This document shows, piece after piece, positions 43,746 to 50,721 of a DNA stretch of 64,000 bases. The translations under genes were made by a program, and so were the position numbers. Location: positions 20,900 through 84,899 of the forward strand of contig CAIKVT010000013.1 in NCBI GenBank assembly GCA_903830945.1. Reading direction: 5' to 3'. Each line of letters opens with the position of its first letter. The first letter of the stretch is position 1. The notes beneath the pieces are model-generated. The model was not told the origin of the DNA, searched no databases, and was given only the letters and a program-made list of their open reading frames with translations. This DNA comes from an uncultured Elusimicrobia bacterium. GTDB taxonomy: Bacteria > Elusimicrobiota > Elusimicrobia > UBA1565 > UBA9628.

Positions 43746-44009
43746 GGCTATCGCATCGTTCCGGTCAACCCCGGCCACAAAAAAATCCTAGGCGACACCT
43801 GCTATCCAAACATCTCCGACATACCCTTTCCCGTAAACGTGGTGGATGTGTTCCGGCGCCCCGAAGAGGTCCTGCTCGTCATTGAAGAGGCCATCCGCAT
43901 CAAGGGCAAGGCCCTCTGGCTCCAGGATGGCATCACCCGTCCCGAAGGCGAAGCCAAAGCGCGCGCGGCGGGGCTGCTGGTGGTCTGCGACGACTACCTA
44001 CTGCGCTAG
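43746..44009 (+). pseudogene. CoA-binding domain protein (YccU-like), 5'-truncated
   Basis: An open frame of 87 codons without a start reads GYRIVPVNPGHKKILGDTCY, PNISDIPFPVNVVDVFRRPE and ALWLQDGITRPEGEAKARAA. That is the second half of a YccU-type Rossmann CoA-binding protein (PVNPxxxxIxGxxCYPSLxDIPxPVDxVDVFR). The first ~55 residues are missing and the left edge coincides with the end of the transposase remnant. The frame is otherwise intact to its stop, so the truncation may be fairly recent. Confidence 0.75.
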
Positions 44010-44040
44010 CACCGGAGCCGGCAGCCGTCCGACTAGCGGG

Positions 44041-44328
44041 TCATTCGATCCGCGGTGCGTCCTTGGGCAGTTCGCGCGGCTGGACCCGGGCGTAGCCGCG
44101 CAGCCCCATGCACTCCTGCATGCGCTGGGAGACGATCCTGGAGTCGCCCGGCGCGCCCATGTAGCGGCTGTAGTTAGCGACCTCTTCCTCACACTGCATC
44201 CTGTCTTGTCGTATCTGGGACTCCGCCCTGCCGTCCTGACGCCAGTACATCTTGCCGCCGCACGCGCAGAGCGCGGCCAGGCTGATGAGCGCCGCCGTCC
44301 GCAAGAGGATATCTTTGGGGATGTTCAT
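44041..44328 (-). CDS. Small lipoprotein paralogous to the thaumatin-like protein N-terminus
   Basis: A 95-residue protein with a lipoprotein signal (TAALISLAALCAC, lipobox LCAC). The mature part reads QDRMQCEEEVANYSRYMG, then SQRMQECMGLRGYARVQP. It aligns with residues ~38-80 of the adjacent thaumatin-like protein (QDQYDCESKSAKFSYDMG, GHLSDCMQALGYKLVP) with conserved paired cysteines and the CMxxxGY motif. The two genes are 12 bases apart and probably one transcript. Similar small Cys-containing modules occur in uncharacterised bacterial lipoproteins. Confidence 0.75.
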   Translation of the reverse strand: MNIPKDILLRTAALISLAALCACGGKMYWRQDGRAESQIRQDRMQCEEEVANYSRYMGAPGDSRIVSQRMQECMGLRGYARVQPRELPKDAPRIE

Positions 44329-44340
44329 GGGATGCCTCTC

Positions 44341-46356
44341 TTATTTCTTGGGGCTGATGGTGATCTTAAAGTCCACGCCGGAGCCTTTGGGGCAGGTCAC
44401 TAGGCTGCTTGGGTCGTCGTACTGGTAGCTGTAGGCCGTGGGCATGCCTTTCTTGTAGAAGGAGACGTACTCCTGGACCGCGTTCTGCCAGGCTGGGTTG
44501 ACCGGGCCGCAACAGGCCGCGGCGCGCGCCTCGCCGGGCTTGCAGAAGCCCTGGCCCTTGGCGTTCTTGTTGGAGAGGTCGCAGACGAAGCCTTCTCCGG
44601 TGTTGCAGTTCTTGTCCTCCTTGCACAGCGAGGTGCGCGGGCTGCAGTAGTGGTCCGCGCCACAGGTCATGCCCTGGCAGAAGCCGTCCGTACAGGCGTT
44701 GCCGCCGCAGGCGGCGTTCTTGCCGTGCTCGTCGTTCTTGGACGCGTCGCAGAGCAGGCCGCAGTCGTTGTTGTCGAAGCAGACCGGGTTGCCCATATTA
44801 CAGGAGGACTTGGCGCCGCCGTCGGCGTTGAGGCAGCAGTAGAGCTGCACCTTCTCCGGCGCGCAGTCCACTCCGGAGAGCAGCAAGGGATTGTTCGTGA
44901 ACTCCTTGCGGGTAGCGTCCTTGCGCAGATTGCACACGCCGCAGGGCGACATGCAGCCCAGAACCGTGGTCTTGTCATCGTCGAGCAGCTGGAGCTTGGC
45001 GGGGCAGGTCGAGCGCAGGTCGGTCGAGCCGCCCAAAGTCGGGCAGGCCGGGGAACTGGACTCGGCCTTGAGCGCGATGTTGAAGGCGTCGACGAGGCTG
45101 ACGTCGTAATAGAGCATGCCGTTCTTGGTGTCGTAGTTAGCCTCGAAGAGCGTGCTCGGCGCGTCGCCCGACTTTTCGCACGCGAACTTATTGTCGCAGC
45201 CGCCGGTCTTGCACTCGAACCCCTTTGCCGTGTTGCCGCAACCGGTGCGCGGCCAGAGGCGGCCGCCCCAGGCGTCGGGGACACAGATGACCGTGGTGCT
45301 GCCGGGCGCGATCTCGAAGGGCTGGAACTCGCTGGCCGTTGGGTAGGTCTTGTACCGGCACAGGCCGCCCCGCGTGCACATGTGGTCGTCCTCGCAGGCG
45401 GCGCTGTCCGGGCAGGCCAATCCGTCATTGCGGCAGGCACAGCGGCCGGCGTCCACGCTGCAGTTGACCGCGCAGTAGCCCTTGCCGCCCGTGCAGCGGT
45501 TGTCCTTGCAGGTCCCGCCGCTGGGACAGGTGGATGCGGCGGTGCAGAGGCACTGGGCCGTGTGGGTCTCGCAGGTCGTGGCGCAGAGCTTGGCGTCTTC
45601 CGTGCCTGAACTGCAGGAACCCTTAACCGTGTTGCCGCCATCGTCTTTATAGGATGGACAGTCGGCGTCGGCCTTGCAGCTGATGGCGGGGCAGGCGCTG
45701 TTGTCCTGACAGGAGCTGGTCCCGAGGCAGGCCTTGCTGCCGTCGGTCGGGACGAAGGGGCAGTCGGCGTTCTTCTGGCAGTTGACGGCGGGGCAGTCGG
45801 GCGACTGAGCCTTGCTGCACCCGGGCCTGAACTGGCAGAAGGTGCTGCCCTTGTTTCCGCACATGCTGTCCTTGCTGCACAGCACGCCAGTGCACCACTT
45901 GTTGACGCACTTGTTGGTCCCGCCGCACTCCGAGTCCTTGACGCAGTCCATGGAGAACCCGTTGCCGAACTCGGCCAGCCAGACGGTGACATCGGAGGCG
46001 TTGACGAAGGTCAGGGCGCGGGGGCGTTCTCCGCCGCAGGCGGGCTCCGCAGCCGCCCTTGCGGCGAATACCCCAAGGGCCTTCAGGCGGGGCTGCGATC
46101 GATTGGCTTGCTCTTCCGGGACAAGCTTGTAGCCCAGGGCCTGCATGCAGTCAGAAAGGTGTCCGGCCACGACCTTAGTCTTGCCGGCCTTGCCCATGTC
46201 ATAGGAGAACTTCGCGGATTTGGACTCGCAGTCGTATTGATCCTGTCGCGCGGTCAGCTCGTCCTTTTCCGGATTGAACCAGACCTGGCCTGCGTTGGAC
46301 ACGACCGGAAAGAGGGCGGCGCTGAGCAGGAGCAAGGCGATGAATGGTCGACGCAT
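44341..46356 (-). CDS. Secreted thaumatin-like protein with two cysteine-rich inserts
   Basis: A 671-residue exported protein (signal peptide ~1-22) with over 60 cysteines. Residues ~23-80 are a small module shared with the next gene. A thaumatin fold then starts at ALTFVNASDVTVWLAEFGNG (~115-133) and is interrupted by a ~200-residue insert of CxxDxxC repeats (NCQKNADCP, SCKADADCP, CKDNRC). It resumes with the thaumatin signatures WGGRLWPRTGCG (363-374), FECKTGGC, TLFEANYDTKNGMLYYDVSLVDAFNI split over 402-427, and CPAKLQL. A second Cys-rich insert (~515-610) precedes the thaumatin end, YVSFYKKGMPTAYSYQYDDP. Thaumatin-like proteins bind or degrade beta-glucans in plants; bacterial roles are unknown. 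Confidence 0.85.
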   Translation of the reverse strand: MRRPFIALLLLSAALFPVVSNAGQVWFNPEKDELTARQDQYDCESKSAKFSYDMGKAGKTKVVAGHLSDCMQALGYKLVPEEQANRSQPRLKALGVFAARAAAEPACGGERPRALTFVNASDVTVWLAEFGNGFSMDCVKDSECGGTNKCVNKWCTGVLCSKDSMCGNKGSTFCQFRPGCSKAQSPDCPAVNCQKNADCPFVPTDGSKACLGTSSCQDNSACPAISCKADADCPSYKDDGGNTVKGSCSSGTEDAKLCATTCETHTAQCLCTAASTCPSGGTCKDNRCTGGKGYCAVNCSVDAGRCACRNDGLACPDSAACEDDHMCTRGGLCRYKTYPTASEFQPFEIAPGSTTVICVPDAWGGRLWPRTGCGNTAKGFECKTGGCDNKFACEKSGDAPSTLFEANYDTKNGMLYYDVSLVDAFNIALKAESSSPACPTLGGSTDLRSTCPAKLQLLDDDKTTVLGCMSPCGVCNLRKDATRKEFTNNPLLLSGVDCAPEKVQLYCCLNADGGAKSSCNMGNPVCFDNNDCGLLCDASKNDEHGKNAACGGNACTDGFCQGMTCGADHYCSPRTSLCKEDKNCNTGEGFVCDLSNKNAKGQGFCKPGEARAAACCGPVNPAWQNAVQEYVSFYKKGMPTAYSYQYDDPSSLVTCPKGSGVDFKITISPKK

Positions 46357-46446
46357 GGAGCATCCTTTACGGAGAAGTTGGGTGATAGTTGATGTCGGCA
46401 GTTCGGATTATAGCAGTTGCGGCGCCGCGATCTGAGGCCGCAGGCC

Positions 46447-46938
46447 TCAGGCCGGAGGCCGGCTCTCGCCGCGGCCGTAGAGGAAAAGAAGCGTCAGGAT
46501 CAGGATGGGCATGGCGATGTCGCCCAGGTAAAGGACAGGCCCAGCGTTGTAGACCGCCGAATTATGGCTGAGGAAAATGTCGCGGATATGCCCATAGGCC
46601 GCTCCGAGCAGGAAGACGGAGTAGCCCAGGCCGGTAGCGAGCCAGAAGCCCCCGCGCCTCCCGATGCAGACCAGGCCCAGGACCCCGAAGGCGAGGTTAG
46701 CCACCGCGACCTCGAACTGGAAGGGGCTGCCGGGAGGCCAGCCTATGCCGCGCGCGATCTCATCGACCCGAAAAGCGTGGCCCAGGAAGCTCAGGATGCC
46801 GGTCAGTCCGACGTTGCAGGGCAGGATATACAGGAGCGCGACTTCCGCGACCCGACCGCGCGTGCACGGGGACTTGTCGCGCCAGAGGTGGGTGAGAATC
46901 CCCGCCGCCGACAGAGCGCTGAGCAGATAGAGGAACAT
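46447..46938 (-). CDS. Small polytopic membrane protein (DUF6790-like)
   Basis: A 163-residue integral membrane protein with four or five hydrophobic segments (FLYLLSALSAAGILTHLW, VALLYILPCNVGLTGILSFLG, VANLAFGVLGLVCIG, GDIAMPILILTLLFLYG). The pattern with GHAFRVDEIARGIGWPPGSPFQFEV between helices resembles small uncharacterised DUF6790 proteins. Function unknown. It lies just upstream of the thaumatin-like gene on the same strand, with an 90-base gap. The 244 bases behind its start hold no gene I can support. Confidence 0.65.
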   Translation of the reverse strand: MFLYLLSALSAAGILTHLWRDKSPCTRGRVAEVALLYILPCNVGLTGILSFLGHAFRVDEIARGIGWPPGSPFQFEVAVANLAFGVLGLVCIGRRGGFWLATGLGYSVFLLGAAYGHIRDIFLSHNSAVYNAGPVLYLGDIAMPILILTLLFLYGRGESRPPA

Positions 46939-47132
46939 GCCGGAAGAATATTACCAAAAGCGTCATCCCTGCGGGGGCGGAAGAGCCGCCCGGCCGGCTT
47001 TTACTTCGACCCGACCCGCGACCGGTTGGCGATCTTTGGCCCGGAGTCACTGCCAATATCCTTCATGGCGAAAGAGGTCTCTGCAGCAGTCGATGCCGTA
47101 CTCACACTCGCCACCGCTTGAGATAGAGCCAC

Positions 47133-47154
47133 CTGCCGCCCTCGGGCGGCAGGG
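47133..47154. terminator. GC-rich hairpin downstream of the ABC operon
   Basis: CCTGCCGCC-CTCG-GGCGGCAGG forms a perfect 9-bp stem with a 4-base loop, about 30 bases beyond the stop codon of the minus-strand solute-binding protein gene. No U-tract is seen on either side. Confidence 0.5.
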
Positions 47155-47182
47155 CTTGTCTCCTGGGGTTGGCCTGACCGGT

Positions 47183-48019
47183 TTATTTTTTCAGCAGGAC
47201 AGCCGACTTGACCGCGCAATACGGCTTTGTGATTATGAACTTTTTCGACATTCGCTCAGCGCCGGCCGTTTTATTATTGAAATTCTCCTGAAGCTTGCTG
47301 TTCGGCCGCACCGTCCAGAAAAAAACATCGATCTTTTTTGAATGCAAGGCGGTAATCCTTGCCCGCGAATCAAGGGACAGGATTTCAATATTTTTCTCGA
47401 TGACTTTGGAGATCTCGGCCAACAAGGCGATGTTGTACCCGGCTGGTTTTCCGTCCGCCGCGACATAATCAAGAGGCGGCAGATCGCCGGAGACGCCCAC
47501 ATAGATAGTCTCCGGATACGATGTTTTTTCGATCGTCGCCGCGGCGGGTTCCTGCCCGGCGGGCAGGTCCGTGATCCATTTTTTGTACAACTCAGCCAGC
47601 TTGCCCGAAGCTTTGAGTTTGCCTATGGCCGCATCGAACGAATCCCTCAGCTTGACGTCGGAATCCCTCAGCATCATGACCAGATTGTTATCAACTGGAA
47701 AAATAACGGATTTAAGATCCGGATTCCTTTGAGCGATATAATCCGCGGAAATATTCGGCGTCATCACAAAATCGACCCTGCCTGATTTCAGCATGGACAG
47801 ATTGCCCATCAAGGAATCGTTGTATATGAATTTCTCGATCTTGCTGCCAAGCCGACCATTAATGATGTCTTTGAAATTTTCCTCGCTCAGGCGGATGAAG
47901 GTCACCGCACCTGTTTTGCCGTTTAAAAAAGAATAATCCTGCTTCGCGGTTTTCGCCGACATGGGTGCTGCTATCATCCCCGCGAGCAGCAGCATCGACA
48001 GAAGCCTGTTTGTTTTCAT
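47183..48019 (-). CDS. Family 3 solute-binding protein with swapped lobes
   Basis: A 278-residue exported protein (signal peptide NRLLSMLLLAGMIAAPMSA) of the polar-amino-acid binding family. The order is unusual. Residues ~30-150 match the normal second half (YNDSLMGNLSMLKSGRVDFV, then SFDAAIGKLKASGKLAELYK, KWI). Residues ~170-278 match the normal first half (YVGVSGDLPPLDYVAADGKP, AGYNIALLAEISKVI, ALHSKKIDVFFW, MSKKFIITKPY). This looks like a circular permutation. It is the last gene of a three-gene ABC operon that is AT-richer than the window. Confidence 0.85.
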   Translation of the reverse strand: MKTNRLLSMLLLAGMIAAPMSAKTAKQDYSFLNGKTGAVTFIRLSEENFKDIINGRLGSKIEKFIYNDSLMGNLSMLKSGRVDFVMTPNISADYIAQRNPDLKSVIFPVDNNLVMMLRDSDVKLRDSFDAAIGKLKASGKLAELYKKWITDLPAGQEPAAATIEKTSYPETIYVGVSGDLPPLDYVAADGKPAGYNIALLAEISKVIEKNIEILSLDSRARITALHSKKIDVFFWTVRPNSKLQENFNNKTAGAERMSKKFIITKPYCAVKSAVLLKK

Positions 48020-48033
48020 TTTGGCATCCTCTC

Positions 48034-49152
48034 CTATATCCTGATCTTGAATTTGTTCAATCCGTTCTCATTCTTAAAACGGACATCAGCGGCTATTTTT
48101 TTGACCATGAATATGCCCAGATCGTCGGTGTCGCTCCCTTTGCCGCCCGCCATGAAGGAAATCTTCTCGAATGGGTCGATATTCTTGCCGTCATGGGCGA
48201 TCTCGATCATGATTTCTTTATCGACATCGCCGTATTCTACCATGATAGCGATGTCCGGCGACCGGGATTTTTCATAGCCATGCCGAAGGATGTATGTGGT
48301 CATCTCTTCAAGGACAAGGTTGACGTTGTTGATCCTTTTTCTATCGATGTTGTATTTCCCGCAAAACAAGTCCGCCTGGGTGCTCATCGCGATAAGGTCG
48401 AAATCAAAAGATCTGACATTATAATTGAAGGTCTTCAATTTTTTGATGAAGGCGATCGTTTTAGCTTTTTTCGGGTCGTTGAAGATCTCGTCCGGCGTCC
48501 CGCTCTCGTAGATCCCCTTTTCTTCCATGAAAAGCACTCGGTGGGCGACTTCCTGGGCGAAATTCATCTCATGCGTGACGATGACCATGGTAAAACCCTG
48601 CTTCGCCAGATTGCGGATGACCGCAAGGACCTCGCCCACCATGGTCGGATCGAGGGCCGAGGTGGGTTCGTCGAAAAGGAGTATCTCGGGGTCCATCGCC
48701 AGCGCCCTGACGATTGCGATCCTTTGTTTCTGCCCGCCGGATAATTCGTCCGGATAGGCATGCTTTTTATCGACGAGGCTGACCGTCGCCAGCAATCGGC
48801 AGGCTCTTTCCACGGCCGCGACGCGCGACATTTTCCTGACTTTGACCGGCGCCAGGATGATGTTCTCTAAAACGGTCAGGTGGGAAAAAAGGTGGAAGTT
48901 CTGATGGACCATCCCCACCTTTTCACGGACTTTGTTGATGTCTATTTTCTTGTCGGATATGTTCGCGCCGTTGATGCGGATGCTCCCGCTGTCAGGCGTT
49001 TCGAGAGCGTTGAGGCAGTACAAAAACACGCTTTTCCCCGCGCCTGAGGGACCTATGATCGCGATGCATTCGCCCTTGCTTATCTCCGCATTGACAGCGG
49101 ATAAGACTTTCAGGCTGCCGAAGCTTTTCGACAGATTCTCCACTTTGATCAT
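48034..49152 (-). CDS. Amino-acid ABC ATPase fused to a C-terminal RsbW-like HATPase domain
   Basis: A 372-residue protein. Residues 1-245 are a GlnQ/HisP-type ATPase: Walker A GPSGAGKS, signature LSGGQKQRIAIVRAL, Walker B ILLFDEPTSALDP, switch His in VTHEMNFA. Residues ~250-372 form an extra domain resembling the RsbW/SpoIIAB HATPase family: VNLVLEEMTTYILRHGY (N-box-like, usual Asn is Tyr), EIAHDGKNIDPFE (G1-like), DLGIFMVKKIAADVRFKNEN. The changed residues suggest a regulatory or degenerate nucleotide site. The ATG overlaps the permease stop (ATGA), which fixes the start. Confidence 0.88.
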   Translation of the reverse strand: MIKVENLSKSFGSLKVLSAVNAEISKGECIAIIGPSGAGKSVFLYCLNALETPDSGSIRINGANISDKKIDINKVREKVGMVHQNFHLFSHLTVLENIILAPVKVRKMSRVAAVERACRLLATVSLVDKKHAYPDELSGGQKQRIAIVRALAMDPEILLFDEPTSALDPTMVGEVLAVIRNLAKQGFTMVIVTHEMNFAQEVAHRVLFMEEKGIYESGTPDEIFNDPKKAKTIAFIKKLKTFNYNVRSFDFDLIAMSTQADLFCGKYNIDRKRINNVNLVLEEMTTYILRHGYEKSRSPDIAIMVEYGDVDKEIMIEIAHDGKNIDPFEKISFMAGGKGSDTDDLGIFMVKKIAADVRFKNENGLNKFKIRI

Positions 49153-49829
49153 CCGACGGCTCTCTTTTTTCTGTCCGACAGCCTGAAGATCAGATAAGTC
49201 ACATAGGCGAGCATCAGATAGATCATGATCCCGATGAATATCACCGAAAAGGGGTCGGCCGTCCTCGCGCCGATGGCATTGATCACCCTGGTCAGGTCGG
49301 CGATGGTGATGTAGCCTACAACGGATGTCCACTGGATGAGATTGATGACGGTGTTCTGATAGACCGGTCGTGCGTGCCTGCTTGCCTGCGGCAGCGTGAC
49401 ATGATAGAACGCCCCGGATCTTGTGAATCCGAGCGCTCTTGCCGCCATGACCTGGCCCGGGTCGACGGAATCCAGGGCCGCTTTCATGATCTCCGCAATA
49501 TGAGCGGCGCTGTTCAACCCGAAAGCTATGACGGCGATATGGATCGCATCCATCCGGGTCCTGGCGAACACGACATAGAACAGCAGCATCAAGAGGAGCA
49601 GCACCGGTGTTCCTCTGACGATCACGATGTAGGTTTTTGAGATGAATCCCAATAGCCTGTTTTTGGAGTAATTCATGGCGCAAAAAAGAGCGCCGAGGAT
49701 GGTGCCTGAAAAAAGTCCGGCCAGCGTTATGACCAGGGTGGTTTTAAGACCGGCAAGTATCAGCAGGTAGGCTTTGCCTTCGATCAGGTTCGCGTGGATC
49801 GATCCGCATATCGTATCGATGATTTCCAT
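49149..49829 (-). CDS. Amino-acid ABC transporter permease (HisM/GlnP family)
   Basis: A 226-residue inner-membrane protein with five hydrophobic segments. The EAA loop that contacts the ATPase is clear: MKAALDSVDPGQVMAARALG followed by FTRSGAFYHVTLPQA. It probably forms a homodimer, as no second permease gene is present. It is the first gene of the operon, overlapping the ATPase gene by ATGA. It diverges from rnhA, 52 bases away. Confidence 0.93.
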   Translation of the reverse strand: MEIIDTICGSIHANLIEGKAYLLILAGLKTTLVITLAGLFSGTILGALFCAMNYSKNRLLGFISKTYIVIVRGTPVLLLLMLLFYVVFARTRMDAIHIAVIAFGLNSAAHIAEIMKAALDSVDPGQVMAARALGFTRSGAFYHVTLPQASRHARPVYQNTVINLIQWTSVVGYITIADLTRVINAIGARTADPFSVIFIGIMIYLMLAYVTYLIFRLSDRKKRAVG

Positions 49830-49867
49830 TTGCAGCTACATGTTAGGAAATTTTGACTCAAAACCGA

Positions 49868-49873
49868 TATAAT
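49868..49873 (+). promoter_or_regulatory. -10 box of a probably leaderless rnhA message
   Basis: A consensus TATAAT ends eight bases before the rnhA ATG (49882), with no ribosome binding site between them. Transcription would start at or within a few bases of the start codon. The -35 region is weak. Confidence 0.5.
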
Positions 49874-49881
49874 CCACAGCC

Positions 49882-50577
49882 ATGGAAGGCCCCATCACGA
49901 TCCACACGGACGGCGCCTGCTCGGGCAATCCCGGGCCGGGCGGCTGGGGAGCCATCGTGCAGGTCGAGAGCCATGTGCGGGAGCTTGGCGGAGGCTCGCC
50001 GCAGACGACCAACAACCGCATGGAGCTCCTGGCCGCCATAGAGGCCCTAAGATCCGTCGCCGACCAGCCAGACTTAGTCGAGATCATCACGGACTCCACC
50101 TACCTCATCTCGGGCATCACGCGCTGGCTGAGCGGCTGGAAGCGCAAAGGCTGGACCCGCATCGACGGAGAGGCCGTGGTCAACCGGGACCTTTGGGAAG
50201 CCCTGGACCGCCTCGCTGCCCGGCCCATCCATTGGACCCATGTCCGCGGCCACCAGGGCCACCAGGGCAATTCCCGCTGCGACGAGATCGCGGTCGCATT
50301 CTCCCATGGAAAGACGCCCGCGCTCTATGACGGACCGGTCTCAGACTACAGCGTCGATCTTTCCGCGCCCATCGCGTCAACAGGCCCAAGTCCCAAAAAA
50401 CGCCGCTCAGGAAACAAGAAAGCCGGCTGGTACATGAGCCTCCTCAACGGCAAGCTGGAAAAGCACCTGACCTGGGCCGAGTGCCAGAACCGCGTCATCC
50501 ATCAGCCCGCCCTCTTCAAAAAGGTCTCCACGGTCGAAGAGGAGACCCTTCTGCTCAAGAAGTGGGGCCTCTCCTAA
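49882..50577 (+). CDS. rnhA: Ribonuclease HI with a C-terminal extension
   Basis: Cleaves RNA in RNA-DNA hybrids. The first ~145 residues are a complete RNase HI: Asp in ITIHTDGACSGNPGPGGWGA, Glu in NNRMELLAAIEAL, Asp in ITDSTYLI, and HVRGHQGHQGNSRCDEIA with the last catalytic Asp. After a basic linker (SPKKRRSGNKK) comes a C-terminal module, WYMSLLNGKLEKHLTWAECQ followed by NRVIHQPALFKKVSTVEEE. It is similar to the extra domain seen in other bacterial RNase HI proteins and related to the viroplasmin-like hybrid-binding module in style. The gene lies at the right edge of the candidate island. Confidence 0.95.
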   Translation: MEGPITIHTDGACSGNPGPGGWGAIVQVESHVRELGGGSPQTTNNRMELLAAIEALRSVADQPDLVEIITDSTYLISGITRWLSGWKRKGWTRIDGEAVVNRDLWEALDRLAARPIHWTHVRGHQGHQGNSRCDEIAVAFSHGKTPALYDGPVSDYSVDLSAPIASTGPSPKKRRSGNKKAGWYMSLLNGKLEKHLTWAECQNRVIHQPALFKKVSTVEEETLLLKKWGLS

Positions 50578-50588
50578 GCATCTAGCCG

Positions 50589-50721
50589 GCCGCTCGAACT
50601 TAACACGCCCGCCTTAGTGGGAGGCATCCTCAATCACTTCGTGACCGAACGCGCGGCCCAGCACAAGGGCAAGGCGGGCCGGACTATTCGGGAACTCAGC
50701 CGGGGCTCAACGGCCGTCTGA
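50589..50721 (+). pseudogene. OPT transporter remnant with an in-frame internal deletion
   Basis: The sequence translates to [35 protein letters not shown] and then LSRGSTAV and a stop. This joins OPT residues near 565-600 directly to the last residues of the protein. The intact gene at 36.7-38.7 kb has about 200 further bases between these parts. The reading frame is preserved across the deletion. No promoter or start is present. Confidence 0.88.

Larger units (their letters stand above)
38789..50588. mobile_element. Candidate genomic island between two OPT/kinase junction copies
   Basis: The ~11.8 kb between the two directly repeated junctions separates an intact OPT gene (left) from an intact kinase gene (right), each facing a truncated copy of its former neighbour. 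The cargo is accessory in character: autotransporter, inhibitor fusion, transposase remnant, thaumatin-like protein, and an AT-richer ABC operon. No integrase is visible. The alternative is an old tandem duplication of OPT plus kinase followed by reciprocal loss. Confidence 0.45.

Noticed and set aside
46417..47121. Plus-strand frame of 234 codons ending in VSAAVDAVLTLATA
   Set aside because: Most of it is antisense to the small membrane protein gene; only the last ~60 codons are free, and they show no recognisable family or start.
49153..49683. Upstream open-frame extension of the ABC-HATPase gene
   Set aside because: It is a shadow of the permease gene; the ATGA overlap at 49149-49152 gives the natural start.
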